Assembly (NCBI RefSeq): GCF_016862815.1
Contig: NZ_BONR01000001.1
Location: forward strand, 620,001 to 684,000
From: Demequina activiva
GTDB lineage: Bacteria; Actinomycetota; Actinomycetes; Actinomycetales; Demequinaceae
DNA: 64,000 nucleotides
Reading direction: 5' to 3'
The stretch's first letter is position 1. Every line of letters starts with the position of its first letter. The position numbers and the translations under genes are program-made. Shown one piece after another: positions 15,797-24,195 of this stretch. The notes under the pieces were generated by a model. It was given only the letters and a program-made list of their open reading frames with translations, did no database searches and was not told where the DNA came from.

Positions 15797-17188
15797 ATGG
15801 CCCTTCACCACGAGCAGTTCGACACCATCATCATCGGCGGCGGCCAGGCCGGTCCCGGTCTCGCCTCGAAGCTGGACGCGCGCGGCGAGAGGGTCGCCGT
15901 GTTCCAGCAGAGCGCGTTCGGGGGCACCTGCCTCAACGACGGGTGCCGCCCCACCAAGGCGCTGCGCGCCTCGGCGCACGCCGCTCGTGCGGCCCGGACG
16001 GCCGATGCGTACGGCGTCCACGTCGAGGGCGTCACCGTGAACGTCGCCCAGGCGGTGGAGCGCAAGGACCGTCTCATCGACGGCTGGCGCCAGAGCGGCT
16101 CCGAGTACTACGAGGGCCACGAGTCCATCAGCTACGTCAACGCCCGCGCCCGCCTCGCCGGCAAGGACGGCGACCTCTACCGAGTCGAGTTCGATGGCCG
16201 AGTGGTGACGGCGCCGCGCATCGTGCTCAACCCCGGGGCGCGCTCCGTCCCGCCTGCGATCGACGGCCTGGAGCGGGTCGACTTCCTCGATCACCACACC
16301 TTGCTCGACCTCAAGGAGGCGCCCGAGCGGCTGCTGGTGATCGGCGGCAGCTACATCGGCCTGGAGCTCGGACAGATCTGGTCCCGGTTCGGATCGGAGG
16401 TGACCATCCTGCAGTCCGGCGAGCACGTCATGCCGCGCGAGGACCCGGACATCGCCGATGCGGCCGCGCAGTTCCTGCGCGACGAGGGCATCGAGGTGCG
16501 CACCGGGGTGACGATCACGCGTGCTGAGCCCGCGGGGACGGGCGCGCTGCTCACGCTCGCGGACGGCGAGCGCATCGAGGGCGACCGCGTGCTCGTCGCC
16601 GCCGGCCGCATCCCCAACAGCGATGACCTGGGACTCGACACCGTGGGAGTGACGACGAACGCGCGCGGCTACATCGAGACGGATGAGCACTTCCTCACGT
16701 CGGCGCCCGGCATCTACGCGCTCGGCGACGTCAATGGTCGCGGTGCGTTCACGCACACCAGCTACCAGGATCACGAGATTCTGGCAGACCACCTCGCGGG
16801 AGGCGCCCGGTCCGCCGCTGACCGCATCCCCACCTACGCGGTGTTCACGGACCCGCCACTGGGCCGCGTGGGCATGACGCTTGGCCAGGCGCGCGAGGCG
16901 GGCCTGAACCTGTCGGTGGCCGACTACGAGATGGCCAGCGTCACTCGCGCGGCACTCGACGGGGTGACCCCCGGCAGGGTGCGCCTCGTCATCGACGCGG
17001 ACCGGGACCGCCTGGTGGGCGCGGCGGTGCTCGGCCTCCACGGCGACGAGGTGGTCCACGCCCTGTCCATGCTCATGCACGTGGACGGGCCTGCATCGGC
17101 ACTTGGAACATGGCTGGCCATCCACCCCACGGTCGCCGAGTTCCTGCCCACCATCTACGGCGTCGCCGAGCCAGACTCCCGTCCGTGA
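15797..17188 (+). CDS. Pyridine nucleotide-disulfide oxidoreductase (mercuric-reductase-like)
   Basis: This is a 463-residue flavoprotein of class I. It has the FAD motif IIIGGGQAGPGLASKL at the N-terminus, the redox disulfide in GGTCLNDGCRPTKAL, the NAD(P)H motif VIGGSYIGLELGQ, the second FAD segment GIYALGDVNG and a dimerisation domain with the His-x-x-x-x-x-Glu active site (IHPTVAEFLP). It lacks the C-terminal Cys-Cys pair and N-terminal metal-binding domain of true mercuric reductase. The substrate is therefore unknown, and low-molecular-weight disulfides or quinones are possible. A CACAAT box lies five bases before the ATG. Confidence 0.88.
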   Translation: MALHHEQFDTIIIGGGQAGPGLASKLDARGERVAVFQQSAFGGTCLNDGCRPTKALRASAHAARAARTADAYGVHVEGVTVNVAQAVERKDRLIDGWRQSGSEYYEGHESISYVNARARLAGKDGDLYRVEFDGRVVTAPRIVLNPGARSVPPAIDGLERVDFLDHHTLLDLKEAPERLLVIGGSYIGLELGQIWSRFGSEVTILQSGEHVMPREDPDIADAAAQFLRDEGIEVRTGVTITRAEPAGTGALLTLADGERIEGDRVLVAAGRIPNSDDLGLDTVGVTTNARGYIETDEHFLTSAPGIYALGDVNGRGAFTHTSYQDHEILADHLAGGARSAADRIPTYAVFTDPPLGRVGMTLGQAREAGLNLSVADYEMASVTRAALDGVTPGRVRLVIDADRDRLVGAAVLGLHGDEVVHALSMLMHVDGPASALGTWLAIHPTVAEFLPTIYGVAEPDSRP

Positions 17189-17228
17189 CGCTGACGGCGC
17201 ACGCCTGGCGTGCTCCACGCCGTCTCGC

Positions 17229-17250
17229 ATACTGAACGATTGTTCAGTAT
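17229..17250. promoter_or_regulatory. Palindromic TetR operator
   Basis: Perfect 9-bp arms ATACTGAAC and GTTCAGTAT flank a GATT spacer. The right arm overlaps the TATGGT -10 box (17248-17253) of the TetR gene starting at 17260, so binding would block its own transcription and that of the operon. Confidence 0.8.
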
Positions 17251-17259
17251 GGTGGTCGC

Positions 17260-17874
17260 ATGTCCACGACGCCAGCGGGGAGAGAACGCATCGTCGACGC
17301 CGCGCTGCGCCTGTTCGCCGAGCGAGGTCACGACGCCGTGTCCGTCCGAGACATCGCTGCGGCGGCGAACGTGTCCGTGGGGCTGATCGCTCACCACTTC
17401 GGCTCCAAGGACGGGCTGCGTCGCGAGGTCGACGCCCAGGTGATCGGGTTGTTCGACGGCATGACCGACCCCGCCCTCGCGGCCACCAGCGGACCCGCCG
17501 CACACGTCGCCGATGGCTTCGCCGGGATGCTGCTCCAACAGTTGCCGCCAGGCTCCCCCATCCCCGCGTACCTGCGACGCCTGCTGCTGTCAGGCGACCC
17601 CGCCGGCCGTGCTCTCTTCCAGCGGTGGTACACGCTCAGCACGTCCCTGCTCGAGGGCATGACGGCAGCCGGAGCCGCCCGCGCATCGGCCGATCCCGAG
17701 GCCAGGGCGGCGTTCCTGATGGTCAATGACCTCGCGATGATCCTGCTCCATGAGCACATCGCGAGCGCGATCGGCACGGACCCGCTCGAGCCCGACGGCG
17801 CGGCGCGCTGGGCCGCGGGCGCCGTCGACGCCTACACCCACGGCATCTTCATCCCCACCGAGGAGACACCATGA
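17260..17874 (+). CDS. TetR-family repressor of the downstream ABC export operon
   Basis: This is a 204-residue regulator. The N-terminal TetR helix-turn-helix reads DIAAAANVSVGLIAHHFGSK, and the C-terminal ligand domain is variable. Its start lies six bases after the TATGGT -10 box, giving a leaderless transcript. A perfect palindrome over that promoter (17229-17250) indicates autoregulation. The stop overlaps the ABC ATPase start by ATGA, so repressor and exporter are one operon, as is usual for drug- or lipid-export systems. An exact copy of the 14-base repeated word encodes ARASA in its C-terminal half. Confidence 0.9.
   Translation: MSTTPAGRERIVDAALRLFAERGHDAVSVRDIAAAANVSVGLIAHHFGSKDGLRREVDAQVIGLFDGMTDPALAATSGPAAHVADGFAGMLLQQLPPGSPIPAYLRRLLLSGDPAGRALFQRWYTLSTSLLEGMTAAGAARASADPEARAAFLMVNDLAMILLHEHIASAIGTDPLEPDGAARWAAGAVDAYTHGIFIPTEETP
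17678..17691 (+). repeat. Exact copy of the CCCGCGCATCGGCC word inside the TetR gene
   Basis: The copy is read in frame as part of AARASAD in the ligand-binding domain. Confidence 0.6.
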
Positions 17875-18599
17875 CACCCACCGCGATCGACACCGAGCGC
17901 TCCGTACGCACCAGCGGCCTGACCAAGGTCTTCGGCGAAGGCGAGGGGGCCGTCGAGGCCCTCAAGGGGATCGACCTCGACATCGCGTCGGGTGAGCTCG
18001 TCGTGATCCTGGGTCCGTCCGGATCCGGCAAGACCACGCTGTGCAACATCATCGGCGGCATCGACGGCGCCACGGCGGGAACGGTCGAGGTCGCAGGCGT
18101 CGACATCTCCCGTGAGGCCCCTGGGCGCCTGAGCGACTTCCGGCGCGACCACGTGGGGTTCATCTTCCAGTTCTTTAACCTCATCCCCACCCTCACGGCA
18201 CGCGAGAACGTCGAGATGATCGTGGAGATGACCGGTCGCGGAGACAAGGGCCGCATCGCTGAGCTGCTCGAGGCTGTGGGCCTGGGCGACCGCATGGACA
18301 ACTTCCCGGCGCAGCTGAGCGGTGGACAGCAGCAGCGCGTCGCCGTGGCCCGCGCGCTCGCCACGGACCCGGACATCCTGTTCGCGGACGAGCCGACGGG
18401 CGCGCTCGACCTCCCCACGGGGCGGCAGATCCTGGAGCTGCTGCAGGACCTCAACGCGCAGGGTCGCACCGTCATCATCGTCACGCACAACGCCTCCGTC
18501 GCTCAGATCGCGCACCGCGTGGTGACCATCGTCGACGGCCGCGTCGAGTCATCGGTCACCAACGAGGCGCCGGCACGCGCCGCAGACGTGACATGGTGA
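17871..18599 (+). CDS. ABC exporter ATPase (LolD/MacB type)
   Basis: This is a 242-residue ABC ATPase. It has Walker A GPSGSGKTT, Q-loop FIFQFFNLIPTLTARENV, signature LSGGQQQRVAVARAL, Walker B ILFADEPTGALD and H-loop VTHN. The FNLIPTLT and DEPTGALD wording is typical of the LolD/MacB/FtsE group that partners with FtsX-like permeases. It is coupled to the TetR gene upstream and overlaps the permease downstream by seven bases. The substrate is unknown. Confidence 0.93.
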   Translation: MTPTAIDTERSVRTSGLTKVFGEGEGAVEALKGIDLDIASGELVVILGPSGSGKTTLCNIIGGIDGATAGTVEVAGVDISREAPGRLSDFRRDHVGFIFQFFNLIPTLTARENVEMIVEMTGRGDKGRIAELLEAVGLGDRMDNFPAQLSGGQQQRVAVARALATDPDILFADEPTGALDLPTGRQILELLQDLNAQGRTVIIVTHNASVAQIAHRVVTIVDGRVESSVTNEAPARAADVTW

Positions 18600-20935
18600 G
18601 GCCCGTGCGCGTCTCCAGCCGCAAGACCGCCCGCGACCTGCTGCGCCAGCGGTCGCAGGTGATCGCCGTCGCCATCACGATCGCCTTGGGCGTCGCGATG
18701 TACATCGCGACGGCGGGCGCTTTCCAGAACCTCAACGCCTCCTACGACGCCACCTACGAACGGCTCGCCTTCGCGGACCTGGTCGCCACCGGCGGCGATG
18801 TCGACGACGTCGCGCGGGCCGCAGTGGAGGCGGGCGCGAGCTCCGCCACCACCCGCACCCAGGTGGATCCGCCGCTGCTCATCGAGGACACCAAGCTGCT
18901 GGGCCGCGTGATCTCGATCCCGGCTGGCGAGCACCCCACCATCGACGATGTCGACGTCACGGACGGGTCCTACCCGGCCGCGGACGCTTCCGGCGACGTC
19001 CTGCTCGAGAGCCACGCCGCCGACACGTTCGGGCTGGGTCCGGGCGACACGCTCCAGGTCTTCGGTGCCCAGGGCTGGGTGGAGGTCACCGTGGCCGGCG
19101 TCGTGGACTCACCCGAGTACCTGTGGCCCGCGCGGTCCCGGCAGGACATCCTGAGCGATCCGTACTCGTTCGCTGTGGTGTTCGCGCAGGAGGATGCGGT
19201 GGCGCGATGGTTCGATGTCCCGCCCAACCAGACGCTCGCCCTGCTGCCGGCCGATGCGAGCGCGGCGTTGGAGGACGACGTCACCGACGCGATGACAGCG
19301 GCCGGAGCATCCTCCGTCATGACGCAGGAGGACCAGCCGTCCAACGCGACCCTGTCCGAGGACCTCCAGGGCTTCGACCAGATGTCGGTGGCGTTCCCCG
19401 CACTGTTCCTCATCGCCGCCGGCGTCGCCGCGTGGGTGCTGCTCACGCGCCGGATCCTGCAGGAGAAGCCCGTGATCGGGACGCTGATGGCGGCGGGCGC
19501 GCGTCGCGGCCGGGTGCTGCGGCACTACTTGAGGCAGGGCCTGTGGATCGGCACGATCGGCTCGGTGCTCGGCGTGGGCCTGGGCGTGGTCGCGAACAGC
19601 GCGATCACCACGGCGTACACCGGGTTCATCGGGGTGCCCGACACCGTGATCATGAACTACCCGTGGATGCTCGTCGCGGGGCTCGCCTTCGGCGCCGTGG
19701 TGGGCGTGCTCGGCGCGCTGGGCCCTGCCGTGACTGCGAGCCGTACGTCACCCGCGGCCGCCATGCGGACACAGGCCGGCGCATCGGCGCCTGGTGCATG
19801 GAGCCGCTTCGTGGCGCGCCAGTCCTGGCTGCCGGTGAGCGCCCGCATGGCGCTGCGTGACCTGGTCCGCTCCAAGCGGCGCACCTTCGCGACCATGGTG
19901 GGCACAGTGCTGGCGCTCGTGATGATCCTCACCTCCGTGGGCATGATGACCTCGATCATGCAGGCCATCTCGATCCAGTACGAGGACATCAACCTCGAGG
20001 ACGGCACGGTGGTCACGCAGGCCGGCACGGTGACGGCCGATGCGCTGGCTGCGGTGGACGGCGTCGCCGCTGTGGAGACGACGCACCTGGGACAGGTCAC
20101 CGTCGTGGGTGATGACGATTCGTACGTGACGGCGCTGCACGGCTTCCAGCCGGACACGCAGATGCACGGGTTCGTGGGCAGGGACGGCGAAGCGGTCGCG
20201 CTGCCGTCGGGCGGAGTGCTGGCGGGCCACAGCATCAGTGAGCTGCTGGACGTGGTCGAGGGCGACACGATCACGCTGCACACCGACGCCGGCGACTCGG
20301 CGGTGGTGATCGAGGCGTTCCTCGATGAGCCCATCGGCACGTCTGTCTATGCGAGCAACGAGGTCGCTGCGTCCTTGCTGCCCGGCGGCGACACGGAGTC
20401 CTTCGCCCTCGCGTTTCAGGACGGTGCCGATCGGGACGAGCTGCGCCAGACGGTCACCCAGATCGACGGCGTAGTCGCGTACCAGGACTCGCGAGCGATC
20501 ATCGCGACCGTCGACGACTACCTGGGCCTGTTCTGGGTGTTCATCGGCGTGATGATCGTCCTCGGCACCGTGCTCGCGCTCGCAGTCATGTACGTGACCA
20601 TGGCTGTCAACGTCGTGGAGCGCACGGGAGAGCTGGCGACCCTGCGCGCCGCCGGGGTGCCGCTGCGACGCGTGGCGGGCGCGATCGCGACGGAGAACAT
20701 GCTGGCAACGCTGGCGGCGATCCCGCTCGGACTGCTCCTGGGCGTGTGGTCCGCGGCGGCGTTCCTGCAGACGTTCAACGACGATCTGTTCACCCTCGAG
20801 CTGCGGTGGGCCTGGTGGACGCTGCCTGCCGCGGCGCTGGGCGTGCTGCTCGCGGCGCTGGTTTCCCAATGGCCCGCGTCGCGGCAGATCCGCACGGTCG
20901 ACATCGCCACGGTGGTCAGGGAGCGAGCCGCCTGA
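18593..20935 (+). CDS. FtsX-like ABC exporter permease
   Basis: This is a 780-residue membrane protein. It has an N-terminal helix near residue 20, a large extracellular MacB-periplasmic-core-like domain, FtsX domains around residues 260-390 and 660-770, and a second extracellular region between. This duplicated 4+4 helix layout is typical of actinobacterial permeases in TetR-controlled export operons. It forms the transporter with the preceding ATPase. It is the last gene of the operon, and the 236-bp inverted-repeat element begins 52 bases after its stop. Confidence 0.92.
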   Translation: MVRPVRVSSRKTARDLLRQRSQVIAVAITIALGVAMYIATAGAFQNLNASYDATYERLAFADLVATGGDVDDVARAAVEAGASSATTRTQVDPPLLIEDTKLLGRVISIPAGEHPTIDDVDVTDGSYPAADASGDVLLESHAADTFGLGPGDTLQVFGAQGWVEVTVAGVVDSPEYLWPARSRQDILSDPYSFAVVFAQEDAVARWFDVPPNQTLALLPADASAALEDDVTDAMTAAGASSVMTQEDQPSNATLSEDLQGFDQMSVAFPALFLIAAGVAAWVLLTRRILQEKPVIGTLMAAGARRGRVLRHYLRQGLWIGTIGSVLGVGLGVVANSAITTAYTGFIGVPDTVIMNYPWMLVAGLAFGAVVGVLGALGPAVTASRTSPAAAMRTQAGASAPGAWSRFVARQSWLPVSARMALRDLVRSKRRTFATMVGTVLALVMILTSVGMMTSIMQAISIQYEDINLEDGTVVTQAGTVTADALAAVDGVAAVETTHLGQVTVVGDDDSYVTALHGFQPDTQMHGFVGRDGEAVALPSGGVLAGHSISELLDVVEGDTITLHTDAGDSAVVIEAFLDEPIGTSVYASNEVAASLLPGGDTESFALAFQDGADRDELRQTVTQIDGVVAYQDSRAIIATVDDYLGLFWVFIGVMIVLGTVLALAVMYVTMAVNVVERTGELATLRAAGVPLRRVAGAIATENMLATLAAIPLGLLLGVWSAAAFLQTFNDDLFTLELRWAWWTLPAAALGVLLAALVSQWPASRQIRTVDIATVVRERAA

Positions 20936-20987
20936 CCCCGGGCGCCCCTCTCCCTTCTCGCGGTCCCCGTCCCCCGACCCCCGCCCT

Positions 20988-21223
20988 AGAATCTGGCACC
21001 ATTTTCATCGCCTCACGGCGTCTTTGAGGAAGAAACGTCCACGGCGGCGGCGGACTGCGGCCGATGCGCGGGGCGCCGGGGGAGTGAAAGGCCTGTTGCC
21101 AGCCGGAGCGCCGGAGCAGCCAAGCCCGGCCGCCGCCCGGTCCGCCGAGCGTCGTGGTGTGCCTCAGAGTGGAGCATTCTTAATCGCGCCGGGCCTTAGG
21201 CGGTGAAAATGGTGCCAAATTCT
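20988..21223. repeat. 236-bp inverted-repeat element, copy 1 (unrecognised family)
   Basis: The ends are 25-bp imperfect inverted repeats (20988-21012 and 21199-21223; 23 of 25 pair), with the shared core TGGCACCATTTTCA. A second internal pair of arms, CGGCGGAC (21048-21055) and GTCCGCCG (21140-21147), lets the element fold as a branched hairpin. It carries an exact copy of the 14-base word in reverse orientation (21059-21072). It lies between convergent genes with no ORF of its own, and no transposase is nearby. A second copy is at 30876-31078. Confidence 0.75.
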
Positions 21224-21235
21224 GAGAGGCGGTGA

Positions 21236-21520
21236 TCAGCCCAGGAGCTCCTTGGCCGCCCACCAGATCGCGGCCAGCGCCAGCAGCGCGCCCAGCAGCA
21301 GGAACACATACGTGGCCCACCGGTGGCCATGGCGCAGGGCGAGGCCCAGCGTCAGCCCCACCGCGATGATCGCGACGCCCACGAGCACCATGCGCACGTG
21401 ATCGCCGATCGCGCTCGACTCTGGGCCGTCCACGAACTCCGCGCCCAGGAACGCGTAGGCGATCACGGCGAATCCGACCAGCGACCCCGCTCCGATCACG
21501 GTCAAACCTGCTGCCCTCAT
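21236..21520 (-). CDS. Small three-helix membrane protein
   Basis: This is a 94-residue protein with three hydrophobic helices (about residues 5-25, 42-62 and 68-88) and short polar loops. A TAGCGT box (complement of 21528-21533), seven bases before the ATG at 21520, supports this start over a longer frame. It is divergent from the cupredoxin lipoprotein at 21619, and the intergenic space holds both promoters. I do not recognise the family. Confidence 0.65.
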   Translation of the reverse strand: MRAAGLTVIGAGSLVGFAVIAYAFLGAEFVDGPESSAIGDHVRMVLVGVAIIAVGLTLGLALRHGHRWATYVFLLLGALLALAAIWWAAKELLG

Positions 21521-21618
21521 TCCACGGACGCTACTGCAGTGGGGCCGCTGGCGTCGGCACCTCTCCGAACGCCGTTCCACAGCGCGCGCGATCATCGGAA
21601 CACCCCTAGCATCGAGAC

Positions 21619-22026
21619 ATGTCCGATTCGACCCTTGTGCGTAGATTCACCGCCGCCGTCGCCGCTCTCCTGCTCTCGCTCGCGCTCAGCGCCTGCAGCT
21701 CGAGCGGCGGCGACGAGCCGTCCCCCGACTCCGGAGGCGACGGCGCGGACTCGGGGACCCCTGTCGCGGTGTCCGGCTTCGAGTTCGGCTATGACCTCGA
21801 CGCTCCCACCGCGGCGGGCACTTACACGTTCGAGCTGACGAACGATGGCGCCATGCAGCACGACCTCGTGATCGAGGGCGGCGAAGCCTCGGGCTCCACC
21901 GCCGTGATCGCCCCTGGCGACACGGACAGCTTCACGGTGACGCTCGAGCCAGGCGAGTACACGCTGTACTGCTCCGTCGCGGGCCATCGCTCGCAGGGCA
22001 TGGAGGTCACCTTCACGGTGGAGTAG
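21619..22026 (+). CDS. Cupredoxin-domain lipoprotein (plastocyanin-like)
   Basis: This is a 135-residue exported protein. The lipobox LALSAC places the lipidated Cys at residue 26, and a Ser/Gly/Asp-rich linker follows to about residue 47. The cupredoxin fold has a complete type 1 copper site: His81 in MQHDLVI, Cys118 and His123 in YCSVAGHRSQG, and Met128. It is expected to be a surface-anchored blue-copper electron carrier. A TAGCAT -10 box (21607-21612) lies six bases before the ATG, so the mRNA is probably leaderless. It is followed after 20 bases by the GNAT-phosphotransferase fusion. Confidence 0.88.
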   Translation: MSDSTLVRRFTAAVAALLLSLALSACSSSGGDEPSPDSGGDGADSGTPVAVSGFEFGYDLDAPTAAGTYTFELTNDGAMQHDLVIEGGEASGSTAVIAPGDTDSFTVTLEPGEYTLYCSVAGHRSQGMEVTFTVE

Positions 22027-22046
22027 GCGGCTGGCACAATCGCTGC

Positions 22047-23477
22047 ATGCGCATCGAGCCGGCAGACCTGGATGCTGCCGACGTGCACAGGCTGCTCGAT
22101 GAGCACCTCGCTCAGATGCGTGCGACGTCCCCCGCCTGCTCGGTGCACGCTCTCCCCCTCGAATCCTTGCGCGCTCCGCGCGTGCGCGCGTGGACCGCAC
22201 GCGAGGAGGATGGCCGGCTGCTGGGCATCGGCGCACTGGCCGAGCTCGACCCCACCCACGGTGAGCTCAAGTCGATGCGCACCGTCGAGCGCGAGCGCGG
22301 CCGCGGCATCGGTGCGGCGATCCTCACGCATCTGCTGGGCGAGGCAAGCGCGCGTGGCTACGTCAGGGTGAGCCTCGAGACGGGATCCCAGGAGCCCTTC
22401 GCACCCGCGCATCGGCTCTATGAACGGCACGGCTTTCACGAGTGCCCACCCTTCGGCGGCTACGTGCCGGACCCTCACTCCCGGTTCTATGCCCGCCCCG
22501 TGGTCTCGCCCCAGCCAGGCAACCCGGCCCGCATGTCGTGGACGGACGTCTCGGCCGACGTGGTGGCACGGATCGAGGACCGCGTGCGAGCGCGCGTTGT
22601 GTCCGTCGTGGCCGCGCCCGCGGGCTTCAGCCCCGGCTTCGCTGGGCGCGCAACGTTCGAGTCAGGCGAGCGGCTGTTCCTCAAGGCGATCAGCGCGCGC
22701 CGCGACCCGTGGTCAGTCGACCTGGTGCGCAACGAGGCCACCCGGGTTCGCTCGTTGCCTGACGGGGTCCCTGCGCCACCCCTGCAGTGGTCGATGGACG
22801 ACGGCGACTGGGCGGTCCTGGCCTTTCGCGCCATCGACGGTCGCCAGCCGAACCTCGCGGATTCGCCCGTGGACCGCAGCGCCGTGTTCGACGCCCTCCT
22901 GGAGCTGGCCGCGGTTCGACCCGGCACGGGTACCTCCCTGCCCACCTTCGCCGACAGCGCCGGCGACATGCTGCGCTCGTGGAGGTCGCTCGCGGAGCTG
23001 GTCACGCCAGAGCGCGAGAGAGTGCTCGCGGGCCTGGGGTCGCTCCGCGCATGGGTCGAGCGCCATCTCGACAGCTTGGTCGCGCTCGAGGAACCAGCGC
23101 TCGAGCACACCGCCGGCGACCGTCTGGTCCACGGGGACCTGCGCGCCGACAACGTCCTGGTGAGCGCTGACCGCGTGTGGCTCGTGGACTGGCCGTACGC
23201 GTGCGTGGGTGCCCCGTGGTTCGACCTGGCGGCGCTCATGCCGTCGATGGCGATGACCGGCGCCGGGCCCGCGCACACCATGTTCCGCGCGCACCCTCTC
23301 GCCACGTCCGTGTCGCCGGAGGCGGAGCGGTCCGTGGTGGCCGGGATCGCCGGGTACCTCACCGTGTCGAGTGCCCAGCCCGAGCTACCGGCCCTTCCGG
23401 GATTGCGCCTGTTCCAGCGAGCCCGGGCGCTACCCGCGGTCGACTGGCTCCGTCACATCACCCCAGGCCTGGTCTGA
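22047..23477 (+). CDS. GNAT acetyltransferase - APH-type phosphotransferase fusion
   Basis: This is a 476-residue two-domain protein. Residues 1-150 form a GNAT domain with the acetyl-CoA loop RGRGIGAAI and the PAHRLYERHGF motif. Residues about 165-476 form an aminoglycoside/choline-kinase-like domain with the catalytic loop LVHGDLRADNVLV and metal-binding segment VWLVDWPYACVG. The order is that of the bifunctional AAC-APH resistance enzyme, but the GNAT part looks like a YsnE-type acetyltransferase, so aminoglycosides are not proven substrates. A CACAAT box (22035-22040) lies six bases before the ATG. The 3' end overlaps the convergent PAP2 gene by 48 bases. Confidence 0.85.
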   Translation: MRIEPADLDAADVHRLLDEHLAQMRATSPACSVHALPLESLRAPRVRAWTAREEDGRLLGIGALAELDPTHGELKSMRTVERERGRGIGAAILTHLLGEASARGYVRVSLETGSQEPFAPAHRLYERHGFHECPPFGGYVPDPHSRFYARPVVSPQPGNPARMSWTDVSADVVARIEDRVRARVVSVVAAPAGFSPGFAGRATFESGERLFLKAISARRDPWSVDLVRNEATRVRSLPDGVPAPPLQWSMDDGDWAVLAFRAIDGRQPNLADSPVDRSAVFDALLELAAVRPGTGTSLPTFADSAGDMLRSWRSLAELVTPERERVLAGLGSLRAWVERHLDSLVALEEPALEHTAGDRLVHGDLRADNVLVSADRVWLVDWPYACVGAPWFDLAALMPSMAMTGAGPAHTMFRAHPLATSVSPEAERSVVAGIAGYLTVSSAQPELPALPGLRLFQRARALPAVDWLRHITPGLV

Positions 23478-24158
23478 GGGCAAGGTCGCGCGACGGTCCA
23501 GCCACCTGTCCGCGCAGATGACCAGCCCCAGCGTGAACAAGCCCAGGCAGGCGCCCGCGATCACGTCGGACAGGAAGTGGTAGCCGAGATACATCCGCGT
23601 GGTGGCCACCAGGGCGATGATCGCCAACGAGGACAGGAACCACACCACGAGCACCCGCGTGCGCCGCTCATGGCGCCACAGCAGGTAGCCCGTGACGAGC
23701 ACCAGGGTCGCGGCTCCAGTGGTGTGGCCTGACGGGAAGGAGAAGGACGTCTCGAACCCGGGGATGACCTGGAGCTCGTCAGCGGGGCGTGGCCGCTCGA
23801 CGATCATCTTGACGACCATCGAGGTCACCGTGGAGAAGATCATCGCGCTGACCACCATCACGGGGTCGCGCCAGGACTTGGTGCGCCAGCCCCAGATCCC
23901 GCAGCCGATCGCGATGATGATGGGCAGCACCACAGGCCCGAACGCATGGGTGATCCACTCCATCGCGGTGGTGACGCCCTCGGAGCGGTTCTCCGCGAAC
24001 CATGCGATGAGCGGTTCGTCGATGCCCTCGAACGCCTCGCGCTCGAGCACCTCCTCGAGGATCTCGGCGAAGGCCCAGAGCGCGAGCCCGCTCACGAGCA
24101 GGCCCGGGAGCAGCACGCGCACCATGCCCGGGAGTCTCATCCATGCGTCACGAATCAT
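23430..24158 (-). CDS. PAP2-family membrane phosphatase
   Basis: This is a 242-residue membrane phosphatase of the type 2 phosphatidic acid phosphatase family. The three motifs are present: KMIVERPRP, FPSGHTTG and TRMYLGYHFLSDVIAG, placed on the outer face between about six helices. Likely substrates are lipid phosphates or undecaprenyl pyrophosphate. The start at 24158 is supported by a TAGCAT box (complement of 24165-24170) six bases upstream. The final codons overlap the end of the convergent fusion gene. Confidence 0.9.
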   Translation of the reverse strand: MIRDAWMRLPGMVRVLLPGLLVSGLALWAFAEILEEVLEREAFEGIDEPLIAWFAENRSEGVTTAMEWITHAFGPVVLPIIIAIGCGIWGWRTKSWRDPVMVVSAMIFSTVTSMVVKMIVERPRPADELQVIPGFETSFSFPSGHTTGAATLVLVTGYLLWRHERRTRVLVVWFLSSLAIIALVATTRMYLGYHFLSDVIAGACLGLFTLGLVICADRWLDRRATLPSDQAWGDVTEPVDRG

Positions 24159-24195
24159 CCATCCATGCTAGATCGCGCGCACACGGCGCCCCGAC

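Noticed and set aside
15797-17188. Calling the disulfide reductase MerA
   Set aside because: The C-terminal Cys pair and other mer genes are absent.
22404-22416. Near copy of the repeated word in the GNAT domain
   Set aside because: It encodes PAHRL of the conserved PAHRLYERHGF motif, so ordinary protein conservation explains it; similarly the GCCGATGCGC copies in the ABC ATPases encode the common RRIG segment.
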